Notes: generated from the sequence alone by a model not told the origin. A stretch of 64,000 nt of DNA from Galdieria partita (GCA_025991245.1 BQMJ01000076.1:62001-126000); one strand, 5' to 3'. Counted from the stretch's first letter, positions 1-12,514 are shown. Translations and numbers: made by a program.

Positions 1-2715
1 TTCTAAAATAGAAAATAGAACGCTTTGAATAGACCTAACGACGACTCATCAGACTCTTTCTTTGAATAGGATTCACTTACTCCTCGAAATCATTGGATTT
101 TCTCATCTTTTCCAATACTCGTTCCGCTTGTTGTAATTCATTTTGTGCTTGTTGCAAAGAATGTAAAACGACTTTGTTACTATCTCTCCATCTTTCTTCT
201 AAACGTGCTGTTGTTGGTAGCTTGGAAGTAAGATTCAAACGCTTCCATAAACATGAATGAAATAGAGCCAATGAACTATGACTGGGACATTGTAAGACTA
301 TGGTTTCCTCTCGTTGGATCAAAACAATGCATTCATTCCATGGTGTTTTCATAGGAACAAACCAATCACTTTCCGATAAATTCCATTCAACAGGTAATAA
401 TGAAGAATGAAAACTCTTTCTATACGGATTGCTCAATCGACAAGTTGTTGTAGTCGCTCGACTCCCCAATTGCCTCGTTGGATTATCGCTGCCACTCACT
501 ACCTTTATCGGTTCGCAAAAATCCAATACATCCAATACATTTCTTTCACAAGGCAATTCCAACCAAACTATTCATAACATGATTACTGTCTCCATTACTG
601 GAAGCAACTTACCAGGATATCGATGACTCATACTGGACAATACAGGACCCAACCGATCGAAATGCAAGATCCAAAAAATACGAAAGTGAATAGACAATCC
701 ATTGGTTTTGTACAAAGGAATCTCCATTCTTTCACAAGCAGCTGAAGTTAACTGATCATAATGAAACATATGTTGTGAAACGAGTCCATCACTACGATGA
801 CCATCACTATGACAAATATTCTTCCATTGCACAAGCATAGAAAATGGAATCGAAAGTTCCGTTCCTTGATAAGTCCATTCTATCACAACGTGATAAGGTG
901 GATTGATAGCGCTGCTTTCTTCTCTGTCATCAGTATAGTGACAAATAGCACTATGATCCCTTTGGATACGTCTCACTTGTTGGATAGCAACTTGAAAACC
1001 GTTCTCTTGGGTTTCCTTTCTCATTTTGTCATACCAATGCAATAAAGAATTGAATCGACTCATTTCCAACTGCAACTCTCGAAGTATATCCTTATATCGT
1101 TGTTGCATTCCACTCAAATTGTCCATTTGTTGAAATAAATGGGATGTTGAACAATTCATTTCATGATAACCTCCGTTCGAATCTTGACAAGATAAAGCTG
1201 CAGGAGGAGGAGGAGGAGGAGGAGGAGGAGGAGAAGAGTTTCCATCTTGAACAATGCAATTGGATATAGCAGTCGATGAAAGAACCAGAAAACTACCATC
1301 TATAGCAATGTAAACCATATCTTCCTTCTGATTCTGAAATTCTGCACTCAGAGTCCATCCTATATAAGCGATATGAGTTGCTATCAAAGTGATCCAATTA
1401 CAATGAAAACGAGAAGAAATGGATTCTCCATGATGTTGAGCTGTCTCTTGTTCCTTTTGGATCATCAAATATTGATAACCTCGCGAATTGGATAATAATA
1501 AAAATGTATCCTCATTCATCTTTTCTAACAACTGTACAACACAACCCATCGAAAAAGGAATCACAAAGCGCTCATCGACTGGTTTGTCTAACAATAAACA
1601 CAAATAAAGACTTGAAGAGGGTATAATAATACCATCGCCAAGTTCGTCACATACTACTAAAAACTGGCGACTAATCACTACATTCTTGACTGCTGTCTTC
1701 ATTTGATAAATTCTCTTTGGTTTCATATCATCTATGCAAATCCATTCAATATTGCCTTGAATAGTCCCAATGATAAGACAAGGACGATGAACCTCCGTGC
1801 AATCTTCTTTGGACCATATATGAAAAGGCAATAACATTACGCTAGTAATACAGGGCCACTGTTCTATACCCATAAAATATTCGAAAAGTAAACCAGCACC
1901 ATTGCTATTATCACCGACTTTCATCAACAGAATGGAATAGTTACAAACCAAAATAGCACTAGAATTGGGGAATGTTGATAGTTCCTTCCATGGCTTGAAT
2001 AAAGCTAAGGGTCCTCCTATATCCATACCCAAAATACACAGAGAAACGTGCAACTCTGCAAGCGAGAAATAATAAGGACTACTTCCCTTCACAAGTTGAA
2101 AAGGATACATATTTGCTGGTAAAGTCAGCAACTCTATAACAAATGGTCATTGTAGCAGCTTGAGAAAGATATGATTTCATACCTATGCGACCCAAACAAA
2201 AGTGACTACACAACTCGTCGCAACAAAGTCCAACCTATACAAAGATAGTCAATCCACTAACCTCCACAGAAATCATCAAGACATACTTTGACACAAAACT
2301 GAAATAAGAAGACTACAGAGAATTCAACACCATTGGAATAGACTAGCCACAAGTCCAATAGGTATCGAGTTGGTAAATATTCTTCTACTACAGAAAGAAG
2401 AACGCAACAAATGATACCACTTTCAGTACAAGTGTAACTATCCTTTAAAAGTAGGTGCAAATCATTCTCTGAAAGAGATATTTCAAAGAGCCGTTCTCCC
2501 GTTCTGGCGTCCAACACAGTACATTGGTTGGAACAAGTTGTCAATACAGCCAAACAAGCTCCCTCTTGGCCTAAAGAAACAGTAGAATAGGGATATCTAC
2601 CTCCTTCAAAACTACTACTAGTAGAAGACTGTTCCAAGTAAGGATATAGATTGGCATATTTACACAACTGTGGTTGGTCATCCAAATACAACACTTCATA
2701 GGAATGGCCACTCAT
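1..2715 (-). CDS. Unknown protein: propeller-like N-terminus, polyproline tract, coiled-coil C-terminus; 3' partial
   Basis: The proposed exons are 2715-2262, 2133-613 and 567-81, with a further piece 34-1 leaving the window. Introns are 2134-2261 (128 nt, donor GTTAGT), 568-612 (45 nt) and 35-80 (46 nt), and all phases agree. The reading frame also meets a TAA at 77-79, but a perfect GTAAGT donor overlaps it and an AG acceptor at 35-36 reopens the frame, so I favour a gene continuing leftwards. The first exon has WD-like strands (for example a stretch around VLDARTGERLF), suggesting a beta-propeller. The middle holds a run of ten prolines, and the C-terminal part is rich in Q, E and L, as in a coiled coil. 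I do not recognise the family; propeller-plus-coiled-coil scaffolds such as nucleoporins or FANCB/FAAP100 are possible but unproven. It lies 102 nt downstream of the transporter gene on the same strand. Confidence 0.6.
1202..1233. repeat. GGA trinucleotide microsatellite coding a proline run
   Basis: About ten uninterrupted GGA units on the + strand. Read on the minus strand in the gene's frame they give a block of about ten prolines between the presumed propeller and coiled-coil parts. Such a tract is likely to vary in length between strains (inference). Confidence 0.85.
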
Positions 2716-2817
2716 GAAGACAACAATGTCACATTCCAATTTATTCAAACGCAACACACATCCACAAACTCCAACATATATTATATATCTCAAGTATAGA
2801 ATTCATATTGTATATTT

Positions 2818-4545
2818 TCACTTTTGCACTTTCCAAACTTGTTTCAATCGGAAATGCAAGAGATCATCTGTTGTTTGTTTAACACTTTCCCAATTATGTT
2901 TAGCTAAATCAGGCATAGACATGGAAAACAAAGCATCTATTTCCTCCAAAGTTTTATCTTTCGTTTCAGGCATCATGAACATGGCATAGAACCATGCAAT
3001 AGTAACAAATCCTCCATAAAAGCCAATGAAAATTCCTGGAGCAGTCATGGCCTTTTTCATTTTGGAAAAGCAATAGGTTGTAATGAAGTTACCAATATAA
3101 GTCCACCAAGTCACCAATGCCATTCCTTCACTTCGAATATAGGTTGGATATATTTCGGAACCCAGTACCCAAGCATAAGGTCCCATACCAGAACCCCAAA
3201 ACATATAATAGGTTATAATACCCCAAATATAGATACCTTCCTCCGTATGAAGATTGCTCGATCTAAAACTAAAACCAATAATGAAACAACCAACCAATAC
3301 TCCGGGTAAAAGACTCAACCATAAAACTCTTCTTCCCATTCTATCCATAAAATAGATAGCAGGAATTGTAAATAGTAACAAAGTTCCACTACCTATCATA
3401 CTGGAATAAACAGCATGAACTCTACTGAAACCAACTTCATGCATCAAAGTTGCCATATAATAATTGATAGAATTGATACCAGAAAATTGACAAAGAATAG
3501 CAATGATTGTACCAAATATAGCAGCATGACGACATCGATGGACTCGAACAAGGTCCATAATAACCCATCGGTTTTTAGACTCCTCCAACTCCCGTTCAAC
3601 AGTTTTTCTCATAATAAAGAACTCAATTCTCTCCTCCTCCGTATCAAATCCTCTCACAATACTCCATACTTTATAAGACTGCGCCTCTCTCCCCTTTCTC
3701 ATTAACCAACGAGGAGTTTCTGGTAATGTAAGCATAGCTATGAGTAAAATAGATGAAAAAATCAAAGTACTACCGAGCATATATCTCCAGTTGCCTGAAG
3801 CATGCACAAAGATAGCAGCTACAATATAGGCACAGAATAATCCAAAACAGATCATAAATTGGTATAAAGATACTAAGCCTCCACGCCATCTTTTGGTACA
3901 GCTTTCTGATATATAAACAGGACAAGCAGTACATTCTAAACCAAGTCCAACGCCCAAGATAATACGACCGGATAGGATCATTCCAAAGTTATGGGCATCT
4001 GCCTGTAATATTCCTCCTACTGTATAAAATAAACAAGCAATAATAATACTCAGCTTTCTTCCCAGCCATTCATTAAGTGGATATCCTCTACAAATCAGTT
4101 ATTCAACAAGCATCTTTAAAAATAACAATCAAACTCACATGGTTGCTCCAAGTACACCACCTAGAGGCATAAAGCCAGTAACCATTGATTCCTCTCCAGA
4201 AGTTAAACTAAGGTCTTTTGGAGCAAATAATAATGCACCACTAATAACGCCCTGATCCATTCCAAAAATGAATCCTCCTATGGAAGCAAAAATACCCAGA
4301 ATCAATGTCATATGTCTACCACCGCCTTTGAAGAAAGTATGTGTACGGAATGAGAAACCAGAAAGCTTGTCAGACTCCTCTCTAAGACGGTCGAGATCCT
4401 TGGTTATTTCTGTTTCATCCAACGAGGCTTCCAACTGGGTAACGTAGTCATTGCCTTTTTCATCTCCTAAAGCATCAGCTGTTTCTCCAATATAATGAGG
4501 CTCAATATCTCTTTCAACTTCAACAGGAACAGCTATAGGACTCAT
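2818..4545 (-). CDS. MFS sugar transporter (sugar porter family)
   Basis: Two exons, 4545-4139 and 4087-2818, are joined across a 51-nt intron (4088-4138) and give about 558 residues. The splice restores the loop Y-P-L-N-E-W-L-G-R-K, the classic sugar-porter loop 2-3 signature. Other family marks are PVYISE after the fourth helix, PETPRWL before the central loop, a D-R-x-G-R-R motif in the second half and PETKDKT at the end of the last helix. A hydrophilic N-terminal arm of about 80 residues precedes the first helix. It should act as a plasma-membrane proton-coupled sugar or polyol carrier; the substrate cannot be read from sequence. Large sugar-porter families are known in heterotrophic Galdieria. 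The opposite-strand hydroxylase gene starts 323 bp upstream, so the two share a divergent promoter region. Confidence 0.9.
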
Positions 4546-4868
4546 AATTCAAACAACAGTTCAAAAGCCACAAATAAAAATGTTGAAAATCACCACAACT
4601 CGTAGCAACTCCTCTCTTATTTACATCCAATAAAATCTCCAGAAAATCCATTCCAATGGACATCGATCAAGGTCCTCAACGTTCAAAAGATGTCTATGAG
4701 ACAGAGATGTGAAAATGAACTTTTTGGAGAACATACAAAAGTTGAACCACAGTTCGAGAATTTGATTCTAATCCAATAGACACAATCTGAAATAGGGGGA
4801 AACAGAGCACAACAGACAAGGATTTTGTGGTTTCTTGTCTGTGTGTGTTTAGCGACATATTGGTTTGA

Positions 4869-5964
4869 ATGTCTGTTACAGAGTTGTTGTCTTGGTTGGA
4901 CCCAGTAGAATGGAGCAAATATTTTGACATTCCACTATCCGTAACATGCTTTCTTATATATTTTATAGTGTTTCATATAGCGTGAGTTTCTCCTGTGTCT
5001 CTTTGAAATATTATCAACTAGGTAATAGATGTGCATTCTTTGGGATTGCTGATCATTACAAGTTATTGCGCAAGTACAAATTGCATGAAAGTGACGAGAA
5101 GACCTATCTTCAGGTACTTGGTGAATTCTTGATTCTAGCTATGGCCTATCTGAAGTTGCCAAGCTGCTACCAAGAGTGGTTTTCAATCAAATTGCCTTTT
5201 ATTTGACTAGTTGTTATATTGGAGAAAAGATGGGTTGGTTATTCAGATCTCCAAAAGTAAGTAAACTATTTGCAGTCTTGTCGTTGTTATGGAAACTCAT
5301 TCTATATATTGAGGATAATGCCTTTCAGCTTTGGAAGCTGCCTATATATCTTACCTTGTTTTCTTTCTATCATGAAATTATATTTTACAGTGCTCATAGA
5401 TGGCTGTTGCACTCCAAGTGGGGTTTCAATCTTCTAGGACACAATGTCCATCATAGGTAATAACGACGAATAAGATTGAATACTAAAAGTAACTTTGAGT
5501 AGCACCAAAGGGTCAGTTGGTATTTCACAACATTATATGAGTGTTATCGACTATTATTTGGAAATTGTTGTGTCCATTTTGGTATTGTTTGATTGATTAC
5601 TTTTTGTTCCAAAATTCATTTTGTTTCTACCGATTAGGTTCCATTGGCACTCATTCGCACCAATGCATATTTCGATCTTTTGGTTATGGTCGAGGACGCT
5701 ATTTTAGGTTCTTACGATCACAGTGGATATGACTTTTTCTTGGGAAATTTGAAAAGATATTCACCTGTTCGTTATTATTATCATTATTCTTCAGAAGGTA
5801 GCTCAATATTTGTCTACTAGGCGTATCATTCCATGCATCATCTACGCTCTAGTTGTAGTTATGGAGATGGAGTTGGCTCCCTGGCGCTATTAGATAATCT
5901 CTTTAGGACCAGCTACTTTCATTTTGGTTACCAGTATGAAAATGTCTCATTTGAACAGTCATAA
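4869..5964 (+). CDS. Fatty-acid hydroxylase / sterol desaturase family enzyme (C-4 methylsterol oxidase-like)
   Basis: Six short exons: 4869-4981, 5029-5113, 5164-5456, 5503-5581, 5638-5766 and 5821-5964. All phases agree and give about 280 residues, the usual length of this family. The last intron uses a weak donor (GTTCGT). The spliced protein has several hydrophobic helices, an L-L-P-R-V-V-F-N-Q motif typical of the family, and the three histidine clusters that bind the di-iron centre: HRWLLH, HNVHH and HSMHH. Such enzymes sit in the ER membrane and use oxygen and cytochrome b5. Sterol C-4 methyl oxidase is a reasonable guess because sterol genes lie elsewhere in this window, but alkane- or sphingolipid-type hydroxylases share the motifs. 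The start was chosen because the frame from this ATG splices cleanly; the more obvious ATG at 4946 is in a different frame. Confidence 0.82.
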
Positions 5965-6409
5965 GCTTATGGATGGAATTTTATTTAGGTCCTTTCCCAA
6001 AGTAAAGAATCTTGTCGAGAAGAAGGAATCTTAGTGTTTCTGCATTGCTTCTTTGTAACATTTCGTAGAGTCTTTAGAATAAATATTTGCTATCTTTTCT
6101 GTGAGAGCTCAATCAACGTCGTGATATGAAAATGTCATATATTGCAAGGAATAAATGGTAGGATGATATCTCGTTTACTTAACAACAAAAGAAAACAATG
6201 TGAAAGAACATGATCGATATTTATCATCTATTCTAGAATATATAATACTTGTGATCATAGAACGCTTCCATTTGTGATTTCAAGAGAAATGTTCACAGAG
6301 CTCACAAGTGGAGAGGCAATCCTTATCTCCGGCAATGTGTCCATTTGGCGTTCTTGAGGACAAGTATTGCAACTCCTCTTGTGTTTACCAATATCGCCGT
6401 GAATAGACG
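5965..6409. other. Intergenic spacer
   Basis: This 445-bp AT-rich spacer separates the hydroxylase and PHO88-like genes, both on the plus strand. It should hold the 3' end of the first and the promoter of the second. I see no RNA gene, repeat or convincing coding frame. Confidence 0.6.
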
Positions 6410-7026
6410 ATGCTTTCTCCAGGTATTCGAAACGTTCTACTGTCAGGCGTTCTTGGTTTGATTCTCTACAATACTGATCCAAACAACAGCTGGGTGGTTT
6501 TATTTGCACAAGCCACAGTTCTGGGACACCTCTTTTTGGGTCTGTTTTTAAACTTCTACATTCGTCGCCTTATAAAACAAAATGAAAATAATCAAACCGT
6601 TAGAGTACCTCGTTCTTCTTATAGTTGGAAACGAGTCGCACCTGAGAAAGACGAGTGGTTAACTATGACCATTCAAGAATATGACTTGGAGGAGTTGAAA
6701 AGAAGCCAACACCGTTTTGTCCTCAACGCGGCATTTCTTGGCTTTGCCGCCTTTCGTTTAGCTGCTACTCGTGCAGCTATTTTACAAGGAGTGCTTTGGA
6801 TAGTTCAAATTTTAGAGTCACCTCTGGTAAGTTGTGTTCCACTTGAGAGAAAGCGCAAGTTCACTTTTGCTAGGTACAAATTTACATCTTTGAGAAACCT
6901 GCAACGGGTTTACTAGCCAGACCTTTTCAGAAAACTACGGGGTTGTTGGACTATTTAACGAGAACAATGAGTCCTGGCTCTACGAACCAGACAACAACCA
7001 CTGGAGAAAATAAAAAGGACAATTAA
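6410..7026 (+). CDS. PHO88/SND3 family ER membrane protein
   Basis: Exons 6410-6826 and 6874-7026, with a 47-nt intron, give about 189 residues, the normal size for Pho88. Two hydrophobic segments near the N-terminus and one around residues 110-135 are visible. The splice creates the diagnostic stretch E-S-P-L-V-Q-I-Y-I-F-E-K-P, followed by L-x-R-P-F, which matches the conserved C-terminal end of Pho88 (NPLVQIHxFGKP...RPF). A T-I-Q-E-Y-D segment before the last helix is also typical. In yeast the protein (Snd3) works in the SRP-independent targeting route to the ER and was first linked to phosphate uptake. The tail is short, polar and disordered. Recognition rests on the spliced C-terminal motif plus length. 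Confidence 0.8.
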
Positions 7027-7405
7027 CGTTTATGGTGGACTTCAGTTTTTTATTTTCAATATTGAAACACTACTTGGTCGTTCGAGATCATTGCCACTGG
7101 AACAGAACTTGTGACCAGTGCGGAACACTCTGTCAGTGATCAACAACTCCAATTGTCTTTTTCTATGTTCCTTATCATCTGCCTTTGCTCTCTACATAAG
7201 AATCAAGCAGTTGATATGGAGAAGAAAGGAGGGACATTCTTGATCCATAAAGGCCACCATTCGATGATTTGACCACGTCATCAAGTGCACATATGGAGAC
7301 AAGGAATTGTCGTGTCATTGGGCATTTTGATCTGCTTGTTCTCATTGTTTACGAGCAGAAACCTTTCCTTTCACTTGTTCTAATACAGTGACCTTCTTCA
7401 AGACT
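7027..7405. other. Intergenic spacer
   Basis: About 380 bp between the PHO88-like and TCP11-like genes. A 35-codon ATG frame near 7033-7140 with several Cys and His codons is present, but nothing supports expression. No RNA gene or repeat is seen. Confidence 0.5.
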
Positions 7406-10352
7406 ATGAATGAGTCTTGTTGTATCATGGAGAGGAACCAAAATAATAACAAACAACAGAAAAACAATTTGAATGGACAATCCCAAAGAGCAATATCACT
7501 TTATCAAATAGACCAAGGATTGAGAAGAGCAGAAAACTATAGATTGAAGCAGTATTTCAATCAAAGGTATCTTGAATAACCACAACAAAGCATGCAGAAC
7601 CTTAATGAAAGTATCTCTAGTGAAAGGTTAAGAAGACAAGTACAAAAAGTTCGAAATACTGCTGAAACTAGAAAGGAAGAAATGAGACAAGCACAATTGA
7701 AAAAGCAAGAATGGTTAAATAAAACGCTTTCAGAGGCCCAACTTCGAAGAAATCAATATTTGGAGGTAAGTCTAAAAACTATATCGCATTGCACATTTTC
7801 AACAAGCATTAGACAGCAAGACAGAATGCGAGAGAACACTTCAACAAAGTAAGAACAATAGCAAATGCAAATTATGTTTCCAAAAGAGTGCTGTTGTGGA
7901 GGCAAAGCGCTCAATCCAACAGTCAACTGTGGAACGCTGAATGGAGACGTTCTCGTGCATTGGCTCTTAAAGTTCGCAATGCTTGCTTGTCACCTAATGC
8001 CAAGTATGATTATTCTTCTCAATATGAAAACCTTAAAGGCGATGGAAACCACTACAGTATCCAAGAAAGGCACGACGCTGCAGCTTTAATACAGTTTTTT
8101 TGGAGAATACGTTTTATCGAGAGAATCTTCTCAAAATTGCATCTTTCCTGGGAATGTTGTGCCAAAGAAGGTTTTGATGAAACTAAGAATAAAATTTTGG
8201 ACCAACAAGCACAGAAAGCGGCAGAAAGCGTCGTTCATTTGTTTTATCCGAGTTCCCGTGCTATGCTTGCAAGCGAACTGAAGCCATTGTCAAGGCTATT
8301 TCTGACAAGTTTCGTTATTGCTGCGCATCCACAACATGTTTTGGAACATCCGGTAAGTTGTTTCGTCAATTGGAATCTTCTGCTGTCAATCTAATCTCGT
8401 CCTTACTGGTAAAGGACAGTGGTTTAGAAAAGTCTGTCGTTGATGCTGCACGGCGATTGCTGGGGTACTTGATGGATCCTCATCTGAATGCTGTAACATC
8501 CGCTATCAAAGCTCGAAGAATTTGGACGAAATATCGAGTATTGTATGAAGAATGGGAACGTTCGGATCGAGAACGACTCATTGATGGAATTATGAAGGAT
8601 TATGTTGAACTGGAAACTATGAAGCTCAAAGTAAATAACAGTGTGAGTACAAAGCAGGCATTTAATAGACAACGTAGATTGAGTCCAAATATTGCTCCTT
8701 GGAAGGGGAAGGAGTCGCAGACAATTGGAGCTATCTGGTTGCCTCAAATAAGGAAACGACAATCTAGATTGAGGGCTGCACTTTTCAGAGTTGGAGGTCA
8801 CAAGGCCTTGGATAGCCTTGAGAGAAACATTCAAGATATTCAGAAGAGCTTTGAAAGTCTTCCTGCTGTTGATGAACCTACCCATTTTTATGAAAGTCAT
8901 TTGAGTCAAGTTTCCAAAGATGAATATGCATATGCACAGAGTGGCATGAATGAAATTTTCGCTCATGAAATTATGATCAATGTAGAAGAGTTTATTAAGG
9001 AATTGGAAACACCTGAAGAATACAATACCCTTTTGACTATAGCAAGGAAAGCTTATCGCGAGAAACTTGAGCAAGCTTTTTGTAGTAGCGATGAATCCGA
9101 AGAATCAGCAAATGAACAGTTTCTAAAGCTTATAGAAGAAATACGTGATAAGCTTATTGCCACATTACCTCAGAATTCTTGTGCTACAACTGACAATTGT
9201 AAAGCAATGCTTCAAAGTCATTTAGATATGGAGATTCTTAGAAATCAAATTGGTCATAATGCCTTTACGGTTCATGATGCCATTCAATTATTGAGAATGT
9301 TTACAGAAACACTTCAAAGTATTGAGGCTGCTGAACGAGATGAAGAGCTTCAGCTTTGGGAGGAATCATGGTTTTCGGAATTCGTCAATTTTGATTATAG
9401 TCAGCCAATGCAGAAAAGGAAGCTTTTGTCTCTAGTTGCCAACAGACTTTGCGACATTTTAGATCGTTTGGATATTATTGAAAGAGATATCGTCGTTTCG
9501 AAGATTCGCATTTTAGAGCCTGTTTTGAAATGCTATGGTCCACAGTGGGAAGATAATCGTTTCCAAGAGAAGATTTTCAAAGGCATTTTTAAAAAGGAAC
9601 TACCACAGACTCGTCTATGGCTAACAAATTCTATGAAAAAATTAAAACAAGTATATACAACCTTTGATTGCATGCAACTTGTTGTTCAAGGTGAAGGAGA
9701 TAGTATGAAACGATTTCTTGAGGCATCTTTCGTTTATCTTATGGATGAAAGGGAGGAAGAAGGGTTTATAGTTCCTGAAGTGTTGAAACTAGACGAAAGA
9801 CGGTTGCATAGATTAAGGGAAAATTTGTGCAAGTATATATATATCGCTTCTCTTGGTTTGATTGTTCGTCGGTTTGTAATGCAGAAGGACGTCGAATGGA
9901 ACTCTATGATAGAACAGTGCTGGAGTGATGTTGTCGTTGATTGGAAAGAGAGCAAATGGGCTATTCTTGAAGCGGGTTTGGACAAACAGTTGTTATCTTT
10001 TATGGAAAAAGTCTTTGCGTGTGATTCAACAGCGAATTTTTCACAACAAGACAAGAACTTTTTATCTTCCTTATGGAGACGAGTACTGAGTGGTAATGAG
10101 CCCATTTCTTCATTATTGCGACGAAGAGTCATTGACTTTTTCTATCGCCATTTTCTATTCCATGTTTCTTTGAAATGTCCTCCACGCAAGCAGTTACAAT
10201 CCTTAGGTTTGGGATATGTTGTTGATGATATATTGGACATATTGGAAACTGTGAAAAGTATTACGCGTTCGATGTTGGCAGTTCATTTTCATCGTTTGAA
10301 ACACCATGTTTTGAGAATAGCCGAATTAGTTGACAGTCAAAGTTGTCTATGA
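7406..10352 (+). CDS. T-complex protein 11 (TCP11)-like protein
   Basis: Four exons, 7406-7566, 7621-7765, 7813-8352 and 8415-10352, with introns of 54, 47 and 62 nt, all in phase, about 927 residues. The first 250 residues are rich in R, K, E and Q and look helical or coiled. The C-terminal two thirds matches the TCP11 domain pattern: an LIEEIRDKL block, then a D-x-E-x-L-R-x-Q segment, a repeated-helix region around LLRMFTETLQ and a region ending in RDEEL, as in animal and plant TCP11 proteins. In mammals TCP11 acts in sperm signalling; the role in plants and algae is mostly unknown. The start is the first ATG; an in-frame GTG lies 18 nt upstream. The convergent cysteine-rich gene ends only 50 bp away. 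Confidence 0.75.
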
Positions 10353-10402
10353 TGGATATTGTTTAAGTTTCTATAACAAATGCTCTCTTTTATATATATA
10401 TA

Positions 10403-11194
10403 CTACTGAAAACCACATTGTGCAAATGTTGTATCATTGAAAGCCAACACTGTTTTCAACAAGTCGAAACAGTTCGAAGGAGATGGCAATGTTCCAGTAA
10501 AAGATGGATCCAAACAAGTCACCAAAGCACTATATTCTGGACTACACACCTTCAAGTCATCGAAATTTTGTCCAGCACAAGCTATCAAAGCACCCAAGTC
10601 ACCTAAACAGCTTTCTATGTTGCTTATTCCATTGACAATGGGAGTCGTAATATTGGTGATGCATTGGGTTAAATGGCATACATCTACACTACAAGAGTCT
10701 GTGAATTGACAAGCTTTGGATATATAGCATTCATAAGATTGCACGATATTGGATGGACATTGTTCAGGGAAAGCGGCAATAGTATCATTGAAAAGGCACT
10801 GAATAGTGGAACCCAACAGATTGATACAAGTTATTGGATTGGAAGTGATATCTGAAAAGCAGGACAGAGCACTGGTTAGCAAGCCTAATGCAACGTCAGT
10901 TAGCGTCGAACACGGACTGCGTGACTTACTTGTGCAGGATTGGAGGTTGGGACCAAACTGAATGGGTTGTCCGCCACTTATTTCTTGTATCACGTCTGTT
11001 ATGTCCTTTTGAATATCGTGAAAGCAACTCCAACTTTGTTCTACTTCCAGAGCACACGAAGGTGAGGGAGCCAACGTTGGTGCACCAGTAGTAGCTTGTC
11101 TACTATTCGTTGCCCATACAGAGAAAATGAAGCAGAAAAGAACAGAAAAAGTAAGCAATATCCTCCAGCTCCCGTTGTCATAGCAAGTTGCCAT
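10403..11194 (-). CDS. Secreted cysteine-rich protein, lineage-specific unknown
   Basis: A single-exon gene of 263 residues. Residues 1-28 form a clear signal peptide (charged start, hydrophobic core LLTFSVLFCFIFSV, small residues before the cut). The mature part of about 235 residues carries about 19 cysteines at fairly even spacing, often preceding short hydrophobic helices, and several N-glycosylation sequons (NDT, NIT). No transmembrane or GPI-type hydrophobic tail is seen. The spacing suggests two or three degenerate repeats of a disulphide-rich helical unit, but I recognise no named domain. A secreted or cell-wall role is inferred from the signal peptide. Acidophilic red algae carry many such lineage-specific secreted proteins (general knowledge). 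It lies in convergent orientation to the TCP11-like gene. Confidence 0.8.
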   Translation of the reverse strand: MATCYDNGSWRILLTFSVLFCFIFSVWATNSRQATTGAPTLAPSPSCALEVEQSWSCFHDIQKDITDVIQEISGGQPIQFGPNLQSCTSKSRSPCSTLTDVALGLLTSALSCFSDITSNPITCINLLGSTIQCLFNDTIAAFPEQCPSNIVQSYECYISKACQFTDSCSVDVCHLTQCITNITTPIVNGISNIESCLGDLGALIACAGQNFDDLKVCSPEYSALVTCLDPSFTGTLPSPSNCFDLLKTVLAFNDTTFAQCGFQ

Positions 11195-11474
11195 GGCTGC
11201 TTCTTTTCAGGGTCCAAATCAATTTGCCACGCTATCCATGGCTTTGAAGATTCTAGAGAAATGCTGTTGTTTCATCCAATCCTTTTTCGACTTGGGTCTT
11301 CCCACCACAAGGATTGTCTACAGGACAGGAGATAAGAGTTGAAGTTTGTCTATTCATTCTGTTTTGGCTACTAGACTCGATAAAACTTGGTTCGAGATAT
11401 GATTCCTTTTCTCACCAGTCCATTCTTTCCATATTTCTTCTTCGTTTGCGTCCAACCTTTACAGATTTGTTCTT

Positions 11475-12514
11475 ATGGGTCCACTCTTTGGGGATGGAAT
11501 GGTTATCATGCCACAACAGTTGTGTAACCCACTTGTCAAGCCTGTGAAAGGCTGCCAAGCTTGCTTTATATTTTCCTGGCGATTGCATAGTGTTCATCCT
11601 CACAACTTGTTCAACTGTAGAAACCAACGGAAACCCAATAGGGCAACTAGTAGTGTGTGGAGAACCCAACGTTATGCGGAGTGTCGTTCAATAGAAAACG
11701 TGAAAGAAAGTTATATTCCACAAAACCTCAACAGTGCCTCTCACAATAACGGAACAGTTCGCACTGTTGCGGAGACTATTTCCGACTTTCTCAAACACTT
11801 CCGTCACCCCATCCCTTCCATCTACAGAACTATCGTACAGGAACTATTAGTGACCACTCACCTAGCTAGAGTTTCTGAGGGTTTTCAATACGATCCAGTA
11901 TTTGCTTTAGGATTCCAAATGGTTACACAAGTGTTTTTCAAGAGTTATCCTAAAGTGGAAGAAAAAGAAAAACTGTTTGATAGCATATGTAAGGCGTTGT
12001 TATTAGATTATGAACGAATGAAAGAGGTGAGTATTCAAGGAATAGCTATATATGGAGTAACTTTGGAAAAACTGGATAGGATGCAAGTAGGATGGAGCAG
12101 TGGACTAAAGCTCGAACAGAAGGAGACGTTCTACAAGCCATAGAAAGCGGTGGGGACGATCCAATAGCCAATCTATTGCATTCTATTCAACAAAATGATT
12201 GGTTTGTATACAGTCGTCTTTTTGGTCTGGGTTTGGTACGTATGATGGAATTGTGTGAAGGAGAAGCCAACTCAGAACGGTGCAAAAAGTGGGCATCTGC
12301 TTTACATATTAGCAGTTTGAAGTTGGAGCAAGATTTAGATACGTATCAACAATCCTTGGAAAGATTGAAACAAGCAGAACAACTATTTGCAGAGTTGGAA
12401 GCACGACAGAAGAAGAAGTTGGCAGAGAAGTTGGCAGAAAGAGCCAAGCGTGCACAAGAAGAAGCCGTGAAAGCGGAACAACAGATGACTGAACCCAATT
12501 CTTCCGTTTCATAG
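11475..12514 (+). CDS. THF1: Thylakoid formation protein THF1/Psb29, plastid-targeted
   Basis: Exons 11475-12026 and 12080-12514, with a 53-nt intron, give about 328 residues. The splice yields K-E-D-A-S-R-M-E-Q-W, matching the conserved D-A-x-x-x-E-x-W of the family. Other hallmarks are PIPSIYRTIVQELLV, a Y-D-P-V-F-A-L-G-F motif, Y-S-R-L-F-G-L-G-L and a long charged C-terminal coiled coil. The first 90 or so residues are basic and Ser-rich, as expected of a plastid transit peptide plus linker. THF1/Psb29 associates with photosystem II assembly and repair and influences FtsH protease levels in cyanobacteria and plants. A nuclear gene with a transit peptide implies a photosynthetic host. EMC3 converges from the right with 88 bp between stops. 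Confidence 0.92.

Noticed and set aside
4946-5206. Plus-strand frame starting at ATG 4946 as the start of the hydroxylase gene
   Set aside because: Its beginning lies in what is better read as an intron and a different frame; the ATG at 4869 gives a protein that splices in phase through all family motifs.
8424-9074. Long minus-strand frame of 216 codons
   Set aside because: It lies entirely inside the TCP11-like last exon on the opposite strand and has a composition typical of an antisense shadow.
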